Below, piece by piece: positions 51,089 to 61,390 of a stretch of DNA of 64,000 nucleotides (positions are counted from its first letter, which is position 1; every line of letters starts with the position of its first letter). This DNA comes from Brugia malayi (Eukaryota > Nematoda > Chromadorea > Rhabditida > Onchocercidae). Location: assembly GCF_000002995.4 (NCBI RefSeq), contig NW_025062476.1, forward strand, positions 310,001-374,000, given 5' to 3'. Below the pieces are notes generated by a model. It saw only the letters and a list, made by a program, of their open reading frames with translations, was not told the DNA's origin and ran no database searches. A program made the position numbers and the translations under genes.

Positions 51089-52872
51089 ATAATTACGAAC
51101 CTAAAGAGGAAAAACCACCAACTGTCCATGAATTTTTTGACACTTTTAAACTAAACTAATGTTTTTTCTTTTTCTGGAAATATGCTATTCCCAGTCTGTA
51201 TGTTTCACTTCCAAAGCCGTTTTCCGAGCTAATAATGGTTCAGAATTAATTATGGTGCTTCTCCTATCAATTAGATGTTTCAGTTTTATCTTTCAGTCTA
51301 AGATCAGGGTTGAATTTCATCTCTTCCTCTTTTTCCTTCAGGTATCTTTTCTGCTCGACGATGCAACTTTTAAGTATAATTCAAAATTCCAGAGAGATAT
51401 GTTTTTGTTGAGAAGTCGAAATTTGAGACGGAAAATTTACGAGGATTTTCTGAAATATCTGTTCTCTGCTCCTACCCTTTCCCATTTTCTCATCACTCAT
51501 TTCCGAAATGTTATACTACAACTATATAAACTTTTTTTCCCAGAGTACCTCAAGTAACAAAGTTTTACACTAATTTCGTGACTGCTTCATACAGAATCAA
51601 AAATGAAACCCAAAAATAACTCAAATATTGAATTGCACAAAGCTATTTTTTCACGAATTTGAATTGCAAACAAATGTTCAACCATTTTCATTTTTATGAT
51701 ATATATTTTAAATTTTCAATCTTAATCTCTTTTTATAATTTATGTACTTATCACTTATCGAAAGTGTGAAATATTGAAAATTTCTTCATAGACTTGTTTC
51801 TACTGATAATCTAACTGTATCTATCTGACAGTGTGCAAAACAATATCATCATCTCATGAATACATCTCCTGTATCATCTGTCAAGATAGATCGAACTTAA
51901 AAGGGAAGATTGTCTTGGAAAAATTATTTGTGGATTTTACAAATTGATTGCTACCTTTGTTATCCTAGTGACGTTCTTTACCCAACATCATTATTAATGA
52001 TTTTTGCAATTACAGATGTGATCAAAACCAGCTTTTTGTCATGTTTCCGTAGTTGACTGCACAATGACCACTTTAAACATCTGGTCATGTTTATTTGATC
52101 ATGTTGACAATATGATTTGTCTCTTTGCGTTGTCACCGTGTACATGTATGCTTTATTACTTTCATATAAATCAGAAATTTTTGTATTGGTTTAACTAACA
52201 GTTCACAAAATAAATAAATATCCCAAGGGCTAATTTTTCTCGTGATCCAGATGGTTAGAACTTGAGAATACTGCATACTTTCAGATAGATTTCTAGTTAC
52301 CAAGAATAGTAGGCTCAAATTGAAAGCAAAGTTTCATAGGTCCAAAAAGTTATCCTAAGGTAACGAGTGACGAGTATTAAGGAGTGTCAATTGAGTAAGA
52401 GGTCGTCGTTTAAGAGTGCAAATGATATGTTCTAAATAGTGATCAATAGGAAAGCTTACTTCTGATAAGGCGTAGATTACTTGTTGATGGACGTGATGAG
52501 TAGGATAAAATTTGAAAATGAATTATAGGAAGTAGTCGACTTTTTCAGAATAAAATTTCACCTAATGATTTGACAGTTTGCTTTTTGAAACTTAGAAATA
52601 GCTGAAAATAGTAAAACGAATATACAGTTCTGATTGAAAATGTTAATGCAAAATGAAGTGACTTGAATGAATTGTAATTGAGTCTTCCGAATTTTGAACA
52701 TAACTTTCCGTATCACCGGGATGTCCTTGAAGAGATCAGCAATCTTCCGATACACTACGCTTTCTGGAATCAGCTCGTCAACTCCCATATTGCACATCCA
52801 GCAACTTCCTCTCATCATTTTCTTCTTTCTTCTCCGGTTACGGTCCACTGTTTAACAACAAATGGTGTGAAG
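51089..52872. other. Transporter 3' UTR and intergenic
   Basis: Begins with the likely 3' UTR of the glucose transporter. A minus-strand open frame at 52558-52848 contains SCWMCNMGVDELIPESVVYRK and may be part of the broken reading frame to its right. Otherwise no gene is supported. Confidence 0.4.
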
Positions 52873-53634
52873 TCAGTAGTTATCGTCGCGCATATTCCAA
52901 ATTTTCCAGTAATAAATTCTTTTCAGATCAGCCGAAAAAAACTTTTTTTTGAAGCTGTAACTAACTGTCTGTTGGGATGAGACAAATCCGGAACAGCTAA
53001 CACAGAAAACAGTTAAAACCGGCATTGCATTTCCTTGAAATTCACAATTTATACAATATTGCCTATAGTTTAGATAGAGTACAATTCGCCTGTCATCTAT
53101 TTCTTTGGTCCGAAAAACCGGCAATAGACGATTTCGACAATTCATAAAGCAGTGTCATCTGTTGCTACACTCCATCCGGTATGTGCCGCCGTCATCGGTC
53201 AGCAACATTAACATACCATCAGACGACTTTACTGATGGTACCTTATCATCCCGGGTACTTCTCCCCAACACCACTCCCCTCTCTACCGGTACCTTATCAT
53301 CGCGGGTACTTCTCGCCAATACCAGTCCCTTCTCTGCTGATACTCTATCATCACAGGTACTTCTCCCCAATACCAGTCCCTTCTCTGCTGATACCCTATC
53401 ATCCCAGGTACTTCTCCCCAGCCCATCAGCCCATCCTTTACCCTCTCTTCCCATATGAAATTCACTGCTATTGGCAACTACGATCGACCACGGTACAAAG
53501 TCCAAAATCTTCTTGTACCCGCGATTTAATGATATGTCATTTGTCCCGCAATATAGTCCGTACACTGTGAAGAAATTGTAGCCAGGACGGTCCTTTTTGT
53601 TTTTATTGCAGAATTTAATTATCCAAATTTATCT
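52873..53634 (-). pseudogene. Broken or unassigned reading frame with 51 bp repeats
   Basis: On the minus strand one frame stays open for about 250 codons, interrupted only by a TGA at 53155-53157. It starts without an ATG near 53634 (DRPGYNFFTVYGLYCGTND follows) and runs through about 3.6 copies of a 17-residue repeat (GRSTWDDRVSAEKGLVL and variants). After the TGA it continues cysteine-rich (HCFMNCRNR, then YCINCEFQGN and FCVSCSGF). An AG before 53565 or near 53617 could be an acceptor. I do not recognise the family. Options are a decayed gene, an exon set with an intron removing the TGA, or an open frame created by the repeat, since the repeat is open on the plus strand as well. Confidence 0.35.
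53237..53421. repeat. 51 bp tandem repeat
   Basis: About 3.6 copies of a 51 bp unit containing TATCATCCCGGGTACTTCTC. The period is a multiple of three, and the array is open on both strands. Confidence 0.9.
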
Positions 53635-53790
53635 GCGAAATGAAAATCGTTCATTTTTACTGCTTGTTCTATCCGTTCATCTCATTATGGCGCTGATTTC
53701 TGGTTTTCTGGATGTTAGATCCGATTTCTATCTCACAGATCAGAAAGGCTTACTTTTGTTTGTTAATTCTATCAAATAGCTTTGAAATCA

Positions 53791-53800
53791 ATTTTTCCAG
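53791..53800 (+). promoter_or_regulatory. Likely trans-splice acceptor, ECH1
   Basis: ATTTTTCCAG ends at 53800, four bases before the ATG of the dienoyl-CoA isomerase gene. Confidence 0.55.
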
Positions 53801-53804
53801 TTAG

Positions 53805-55837
53805 ATGAACAAAAAGATATCTGTTTTACAACAATTTTCAAATTTCCGGAATACAAGGAAGTTTACACTATCGACGTTTTCTGGTTTGGATTTTATCGAG
53901 GTCATTCAACACAGCGAACACGTTTTCAATGTTAAATTAAATCGACCTGAAATAAGGAACGCTTTCACTCTCCCATTTTGGAGGTTCACTGATATATTTT
54001 AGAGTGCTAAAAATTCAATTTTTATTTTAAAATATATTTCTGTTTTCGCATTATTGAGCAGCAAAAATAATTGACTTTCATATTTTAGAGAACTTCGAAG
54101 TGTTTTCGACCATTTAGCAATCAATTCTAAGTGTCGTTCAATTGTACTGTCTGCAGTCGGAAAATCGTTTTGTGCCGGAATCAATATCAAAGCTGGATCT
54201 GACGTCTGTTCTTTTAATTGTTCCAATTTTTAGTTTTCATTATCTTTCCTGTATGACTGCAATTTCTTGCCATATTTAACATATGCATTTTGAAAATGTA
54301 GAAAGAATGGAAATTTTATTCCTTCAACAATTTCCAGCAACTTGCGGCTATTATCCGGAACAACACGTTGGACACTGGTCGTAAGTCGCTGAAACTTCGT
54401 GAGCTGATAGCTACATGTCAAGATAGCTTCACATCGTTGGAGAAATGTCCAAAACCGGTGATCGCCGCGATTCACGGTCACTGTATCGGGGCGGGAATCA
54501 GTCTCGCAGCAGCGGCTGACATACGCTATGCTTCAAAGGATGCAGTCTTCTCTGTGAAAGTTAGTTAGTTGTCCAGAGTAAGGTAAGAGAGAGTAAGGTA
54601 AGAAAAGGTAAATTAAAGGTAAAATTCAGGAGGTGGATATTGGCTTAGCTGCAGATGTCGGTATTTTAAATCGAATCAATAAACTCGTTGGGAATGACAG
54701 TTTGACCCGTGAATTTGCTTATACAGCTCGTGATTTTAATAGTTCCGAGGCATTGCAATATGGTTAGTTTTTTTTTTTTTCATTCTTGAAATAAAAAAAA
54801 AGTTTTAAACGACGCATAACTTTGTAAAAAGTCATAAGCTTCCCTTGTTTAACACTTTGCTAGTTCCAAATTTCAGTCAGTTAACTACCATATAGGTTAC
54901 TTGTAGTAAAACAACAGGAATGAAAGAACCGGAAAATTACTGCATCAGTTAGAAGTTCTGATTGCATGTAGCATGCGATGGCTTTGTTTCTGAAGTAGTG
55001 AAACTATTGGACTTAATTATCAGTTATAACACCGCATTATATCTGATCAGTTATGGATCGAAATTCAGAAAATAACCAATAAAGTTCGGTTTTGGTCAAT
55101 TCCAGAAATACAAAGATTTCTCGAGTCTTTTTTTATCTTAGATTGTTTGCAACAGAGAACTTAAAGAAAATCAATCATTTCAAGCATTTTTGACAGCTTT
55201 TCCTATCTATTTTTCTGTATATTTTTAGAATTAAGCAAGAAACAATCGTCAGAAACTAAATGCTTCAAACTTTAAGGTTCAAATTTAAAAAGTTTGAAGT
55301 CATCATACTTACGAACAATCTGTTCGAGATAAAGAATTATGCTATCAAATTATTATTCAATAGGAAAATGTATGCACTGGTTTTATTTGCAATCCATTTA
55401 CTTAACGGTAACAGTGTGTGCGAACTATAATGAAAATTTTAACACAGATAGTGAATCTTTGAAGAAGTGTCAACTTGGAACTGTAAAGTGACAATTAGTG
55501 CCGATGAAACTTTTTGTAAGGTATCATTATTCCTATAATATATTTTTGTTGTTATGTGAATCAAATGAGTAAGCATTTAGGTTTCATATCCCGGCAATTC
55601 GATGGCACCGAAGAATGCCTAATAGCGGCTTTGTCGCTAGCTGATATTATCGCCACGAAAAGTCCCATTGCTGTTCAAGGTACCAAACTAGCAATGAACT
55701 ATTCTCGAGATCATACTATCGACGACTCGATCCAGTTTATCCGCACATGGAACCAATCACAGCTCCAATCCGATGATTTGTTCCACGCAAGCGCTGCTGC
55801 ATTCAGTAATGAGAAGCCTAAATTCGATGATGCTTAA
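53805..55837 (+). CDS. ECH1: Delta3,5-delta2,4-dienoyl-CoA isomerase-like (ECH1)
   Basis: A crotonase-fold enzyme of unsaturated fatty-acid beta-oxidation. Exons 53805-53983, 54089-54203, 54338-54559, 54630-54762 and 55581-55837 give 301 aa. The first 27 residues (MNKKISVLQQFSNFRNTRKF and on) are basic and Ser/Thr-rich with no acid, fitting a mitochondrial presequence. Crotonase features: VKLNRPEIRNAFTLPFW, the oxyanion-hole segments KSFCAGINI and HGHCIGAGISL, ADIRYASKDAVFSVKEVDIGLAADVG, and the C-terminal KSPIAVQGTK and YSRDHTIDDS. The order KEVDxGLAADVG is specific to ECH1, so the orthology is clear. In the mammalian enzyme three acidic residues line the active site. The Glu of KEVD and the Asp of AADVG are kept, but the first (the Asp in mammalian GGGVDL) is Ser here (GAGISL). 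The C-terminus ends FDDA, without the peroxisomal SKL-type signal of mammalian ECH1. Confidence 0.9.
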
Positions 55838-56570
55838 TTTTTAACAACTGTCCATATTGGTGGCGGGAATGATTTCATTTCAATCTTTATTATCACATAG
55901 AGAAGTAGTAGTACTGTGTCTTTCATATAAGTCGGTTAGATGTAGCATCTTGCTGAAAAATGTATAACATCCTTGAGTAGTGAATCCATTTGAATCACTG
56001 CAGCATAAGTTCGTTTTAACTTCTGATCAGCTAATCAACTGAAGAAGCTGTCTTCTACAATGATAAGGCTTATCATGTCAACTTGGTGCACAAAAATACG
56101 TCTACAGTTCACTTTTAATTCATGTGTTGTAAACATTTCAAATGATTGGCTGATTTGTAATCTTTTTATTACATGGATGGATAGAAGTTTTAGTCATAAA
56201 AATTATAAGTAGTAGCATTTTAGTACTTTATCAATGGAAATACTATTTTTCATCGATGAGAATTGCATCAAAATGCTGAATGAATGAGAGGAAAGTCCCT
56301 TTTATCCGTCCAAAAACTTTCATTTGTGAAGAATAATGAAGAAGAATGAAATTATTATGACATTTCCGCAATTCTCTGATGTCAATATGCGCCATTACTT
56401 CGATGCAACTGTGCTTCCTCATATTTTCACCACTATTTTGATTTGATTCCCTTATTGATGAAGAAGGTCTATTCGCTGATAAAACGGTTCCGTCCTCAAA
56501 TCTATAAAATTTTCAGGATTAGTTAGAGGTGGGAAGTGATCAAGATCGCTTCTCCTTAGGTTGAAAAACG
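55838..56570. other. Intergenic spacer between ECH1 and HSDL2
   Basis: About 730 bp between the ECH1 stop codon and the HSDL2 start, same strand. No open frame of note. The spacing would allow a short promoter or, less likely, operon-type processing ending at the acceptor CTCCTTAG at 56552-56559. Confidence 0.5.
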
Positions 56571-59500
56571 ATGATTACAACTGGGTTTGTTTGTTTTCTT
56601 CCTTTTTCAGCTTGATTCAATTATTAAATTATATTAACTTTTGCTGCAATTACACTTTCATAAACTTTTTTTTTTTTTTTTTCCCTGATTAAAAGACAGT
56701 GAACTGCTCCTGGTACTAAAACTTGACCAGCATTTATCTCATATTTTTGTGTTATGTTTTTCTTCTTTCTGAATAATTCAGTTACTATTAAATTTCAAAA
56801 AATCATTTCTGGTAATTACGAATTGCTAACGAAAAATTGAAAAATTGCTAAAGCTAACAGCTTATAATTATTTTTTTCCCTAAAAAGTGAATCAATCCAA
56901 AAAAAAATACAGTTAGAAGTTGTACATAGCAAAATAGGAATGTGAAACTACTGAAGCTAAATAAGAAATGTGGAATTTCCAGGAAGTTTGCAGGACGGAC
57001 AGTGATCATTACGGGGGCTTCTCGAGGTATTGGTAAGGAAATTGCCCTGAAGTTAGCAAAAGATGGTGCTAATATTGTTGTGGCTGCAAAAACTGCCCAG
57101 CCACATCCCAAACTACCAGGAACAATCTATTCAGCTGTCGAAGACATTGAGAAGGTTGTTTTTTTTTTTTTTTTTTGTATCAGGAAAACGGTCGTGAAGT
57201 TGAGGCTAACTGCAGCATGACCTTCTGAATGCACATTAAGGCTAACTGCAGCATGACCTTCTGAATGCACATTGAGGCTAACTGCAGCATGACCTTCTGA
57301 ATGCACATTAAGGCTAACTGCAGCATGACCTTCTGAATGCACATTGAGGCTAACTGCAGCATGACCTTCTGAATGCACATTGAGGCTAACTGCAGCATGA
57401 CCTTCTGAATGCACATTGAGGCTAACTGCAGCATGACCTTCTGAATGCACATTGAGGCTAACTGCAGCACGACCTTCTGATTTGACGTTCCTTCTCACGC
57501 ATGTTCAATTATTTGAAGTTCTTAGACTCCGATCTTCATAATGATTTGCTTATTACGGTTGCTTACCTTTCTTCCCTACGTTCGCACAATTTTTTTTTTC
57601 CAACTTGTTTTAATGATGTAACTTTGACTATAGGCAGGTGGCAAAGGATTGGCATGCGTAGTTGACGTACGTGATGAGCAATCAGTAACAAAAGCAGTCT
57701 CCGAAACCGTCGAAAAATTCGGTGGAATCGATATTCTAATTAATAATGCTAGTGCTATATCACTTACCGGGACATTACAAACAACAATGAAAAAATTTGA
57801 TTTGATGCATCAGATCAATACACGTGGAACTTTCCTGATGTAAGTGCACAGTCTAGCAACAATATCGATGTACTACTGTATGATACAATCCAGAGAAATC
57901 AGTTTAATGAAATTGCTCATTCAAAGAATGTCCGAAATGTAAAAAAAAAAGAAATTGAAATTCACATCCTTATTGAATAAGGTTACCTTTACAGGTCCCA
58001 AAAATGCATCCCATTCTTGAAAAATGGTAGAAATCCTCACATTCTGAATATCAGTCCACCACTAAATATGGCTAAACACTGGTTTACTAATCACGTGGGT
58101 AAGCGTTGAAATGTGTTCACTGCTATTAATAGTATCAGGGAAAATGAAGCAAAGAGCAGAACGGACATGAGAAGATGAGAAGGACAGTCATTGTCATCTG
58201 TGTGACTCATACAATCTGCATTTAGCGTATACGATGGCCAAGTATGGCATGTCAATGTGTGTGTTGGGAATGCACGAAGAGCTGCGACATTTCAATATTG
58301 CTGTGAATGCGTTGTGGCCAAGGACAGCAATCTGGACTGTTGCGATGGAAATGATTTCGACCAAAGCTGCTCAAAATGTTCCTCTTTACTTCTTCTTTCT
58401 GGAAAATTCCTTTACTCTGTTAAAAGGCAAATAAATGAGTGGGACAAGAAGCATTAAAAAGTTAAAAATAGAAATAATAACAAGAAAAACATTAATAAAA
58501 TTTGAACATTCTCAACATTTGTTGTAAATTATAAGCAGAAATGAAATCGTTCTCATAAAAATTTGCCTGGAGAAGAGATCAAGATTTTTGCTGGGAATAC
58601 AATCTTGTCATGAATTTCGGAATAGCATAAATCTTATTCATTCATATATTTTGATATCAGCTACATTAGCCAATTTTACAGAATTGTCGTAAGCCAACAA
58701 TTATGGCAGATGCTGCATATGCGTTACTTTCTCGTGATAGCACTAATTACACCGGAAATTTTGTTATCGATGAAGAGATTTTACGGGAAGAAGGAATGAA
58801 GGATTTTGATCAATATTCCGTTAATCCAGGTAATTATATGTAATTTTATACACTGCATGTGGCAAAATACAAACAGTTAGTCTAATGATTATCTTAATTA
58901 ATTGGTCGATACGTCTCGACCACATATTCTTCAGCCAAGCCTAAATTTTCGTCACAATACTGCAAAGAAAATTTTTCACTTTAATTTCCAAAATGATCTC
59001 GAATCTTGGAAGTCACTATATCTAGGAGCGACATTATTAGAAGACTTCTTTCTTTCTGATGTTGCTGAAACAGCAAATTTTGGAACAGCTACCTCAATTT
59101 TGTCCTTGGATGTGTTGATAGATGAAACTAAACAACGCATCACTCCAGACATAGTACAGAAAATCCAAGCTATCTACCAATTCGATGTGATAGAAGGTAA
59201 GCAGTCAAAAGTTATCGATCTTATCTTTCCTACATGATGCTTTAAAAATTTGTACCCTACCTCTCACCTTGCTAACTTCAGTGAAGTTCCCCACCATCCT
59301 TTTCTTCTTGATTTCAAAAGCTGTGGAATGCCTCTGATATATTATCGACGAGAACTTTTCAAATTGGGTTTAATATAATAGATGGAATTTGGCAAATCAG
59401 AACGGTTCACTTAATCTGACTTTGTTTCCATGTTGGTTATTCAGCTACCATTTTTTCCAGAAATTATCATTCATTTTCTGAAAATAACTGTTTCATTTCT

Positions 59501-59750
59501 AGGTCCAAAAATTCATAGCATATATTTCAATCTAAAGAATGGACAAGGTGGTATTCATAAGTCATTAGATAATACTCAACATGTGGATGTGCATTTCACA
59601 ATAGATCTACAAACGTTGTACAAACTATTCAGTGGTGAAATGCCACTGACGATAGCAGTCACATCTGGAAAATTGAAATTTGAAGGCAGCATGGAAAAAG
59701 CTTTGTTATTTTCGCAACTTTTTAAACCATTAAATAAGAGAAAAGCCTAA
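56571..59750 (+). CDS. HSDL2: Hydroxysteroid dehydrogenase-like protein 2 (SDR + SCP2)
   Basis: A short-chain dehydrogenase fused to a sterol-carrier-protein-2 lipid-binding domain, linked to fatty-acid and cholesterol handling. Exons 56571-56584, 56983-57154, 57634-57839, 57995-58098, 58226-58377, 58682-58829, 59026-59196 and 59503-59750 give 404 aa (human about 418). The first coding exon is only 14 bp (MITTG), right after an acceptor-like CTTAG. SDR motifs: TGASRGIG for cofactor binding, VAAKTAQPHPKLPGTIY, DVRDEQSV, NNASA, the Ser of ILNISPPLN, and the catalytic Tyr and Lys of AYTMAKYGMSM. Then come ALWPRTAI and TGNFVIDEEILREEG. A shortened linker (EDFFLSDVAE) leads into the SCP2 domain from TPDIVQKIQAIYQFDV to SGKLKFEGSMEKAL. 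Exon 7 begins at the CTATATCTAG acceptor because only this joins in frame and restores the linker. The C-terminus is KRKA, lacking the ARL-type peroxisomal signal of the human protein. Confidence 0.93.
57200..57480. repeat. 36 bp minisatellite in HSDL2 intron 2
   Basis: About 7.8 copies of AGGCTAACTGCAGCATGACC plus TTCTGAATGCACATTG. The array lies 45 bp after the exon 2 donor, just beyond a run of about 17 T. Because the period is a multiple of three, it yields a long repetitive minus-strand open frame that is not a gene. Confidence 0.95.
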
Positions 59751-60305
59751 GTGCAACATTTCAATAAAGCAATTTGAAATATTTGTGTGAAAGATTCAAG
59801 AAAATCATAAAAACTACTTCAAACTGTCTGTGATAATGCAATTTCAAGTCAATTTAAAAAGTTCAAGTAGTCAAATGAACAGATAGGGAGAACAAAACAT
59901 GAAAACACATTTGAACTAAAGAGCAAACGACGATGCTACTAGCAGTTTTATGCATATGCAGAGCGAAAGAAGCCAGATGTCCGTTGTTAACCTATAGCCT
60001 AACGGACATCTAATAAAAAACTGTTCTAGCAAAACATATAATGAGCACATATAAAGTTTCGAGAAACTGCATTTAGAAAAGGCCATAGTTAACTGCTAAG
60101 GAAGCTAAATCAATATATAATACAGAGCAGTGATCAGCTGTTTAACGATACATTTCCAGTGAAAGTTGAGAACTATCCTTAGTGCCGTAGTAAGGTATAC
60201 ACTGACTTTTTCTGTGTAAGATAAATTAAGTCTTTTTGGATGATCCTGCTCACTGATTAATAATACATGATATAACCTGGTAATATCTATTTGATTATTA
60301 TAAGG
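59751..60305. other. Intergenic, tail-to-tail genes
   Basis: About 550 bp between the convergent HSDL2 and POLE4-like genes, with AATAAA (59763-59768) shortly after the HSDL2 stop codon as a likely polyadenylation signal. No coding region seen. Confidence 0.55.
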
Positions 60306-61215
60306 TTAAATATTCGACGGGACTTCGACTGTATCGGTTGCCATTTCAAATCCAGTCCTATTCAGAGAATCATACTGTGTAGATGTATCAATTTCCATTT
60401 CCTCTTCTTTCTGTTTATTATGCTTCATATCAACCCCTACTTCAATATTGGCAGTTTGAGTTAGCGTAGCAACAGTTGAATTCATCGGGAGATAATAACC
60501 GTAGTGGCCAAAAACTGCTTGCTTAGGGCTTTGGATTTCTGAAATAACATCAACCATTTCTGTTTTCTCCGCAGTTACAGCGCTATCTAGCTTTTCAGCA
60601 ATCTGGTCATCGAGTGGAGGTTCGCTTTCTTCTAACGAATCATCGAAACCAAATATTTCATTTGAGTCATTAATATCAACATTCAAGTCTTCTTGTTTTT
60701 CATCTGCATTAAGAGGAAAAAATCTCTCTGATATTCCTGTAGTCACAACGCCGCTTGATCCATTGCCAAAACCACGTTTTCCTCCGCTAATTTCCGGCCA
60801 TCCGTCCAGTGTGCCATCCAGAAAACTAAATGGTTCGTAATTCTTCACACAAAATTCTGAAAAGAAAGTCCTGTTCCACAATGACCAAACGAAACCCCTA
60901 CCTAAAAAATTTCCTCTTTGAATCTCATTCATTTAACTTCTAGGGTAGCCTACAAAACCTCTCCAAGTGTATTAAAATCAGAAAAATGCAAAAAGTATTA
61001 AATTTAGCAAGGTATTACCAAGATCTTTTAGCTGAAGAGTTTTTCGTTTGTCAAAAACTGCCTGTCCATATGCTACTTTTGCCAGCAAGCCAATGAAGCG
61101 TTCCTGAAATTTTTAGGAAAATACAAGTGAAATTTATTAAAAAGGGAAAGATGAATAAAGTTAAAGAAATGTCATTATTTCAAACGTTAAAATGAGAAAT
61201 CCTTGATCTCACTTT

Positions 61216-61253
<38 letters not shown>

Positions 61254-61390
61254 CACACCGCTGCAAATGTCAAAAGGTGCACGGCTTCAGTTGAAATATT
61301 CGTACAGTTCGAGCAGAGTCTAAATATTTTTTTGACTCGTGTAACAGGTAGTTGCGTAGTATGAGTTGCTGAATTAGCGAAATTTTCCAT
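60306..61390 (-). CDS. POLE4/CHRAC-like histone-fold protein with long tail
   Basis: A histone-fold (CBF/NF-Y-like) protein closest by eye to the small DNA polymerase epsilon subunit 4. Exons in reading order 61259-61390, 61019-61103 and 60306-60856 give 255 aa. The fold covers about residues 15-90: LPVTRVKKIFRLC, a second segment ISTEAVHLLTFAAERFIGLL, then AKVAYGQAVFDKRKTLQLKD and KNYEPFSFLDGTLDGW. The KRKTLQxxDL and FxFLxGTLD motifs are POLE4-specific. Mammalian POLE4 is only about 117 aa; here the third exon adds about 160 residues rich in Asp, Glu, Ser and Thr (for example FGFDDSLEESEPPLDDQ), probably disordered. Such subunits pair with a POLE3-type partner in polymerase epsilon or chromatin-remodelling complexes; the partner is not in the window. 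Intron 1 consists largely of a run of about 37 T on the coding strand starting six bases after the donor. Confidence 0.82.
61215..61251. repeat. Poly-A tract (poly-T in POLE4-like intron 1)
   Basis: About 36 consecutive A on the plus strand, immediately next to the exon 1 donor of the minus-strand gene. Confidence 0.95.

Noticed and set aside
57127..57498. 123-codon repetitive minus-strand frame
   Set aside because: Produced by the 36 bp minisatellite whose period is a multiple of three, inside an HSDL2 intron on the other strand.
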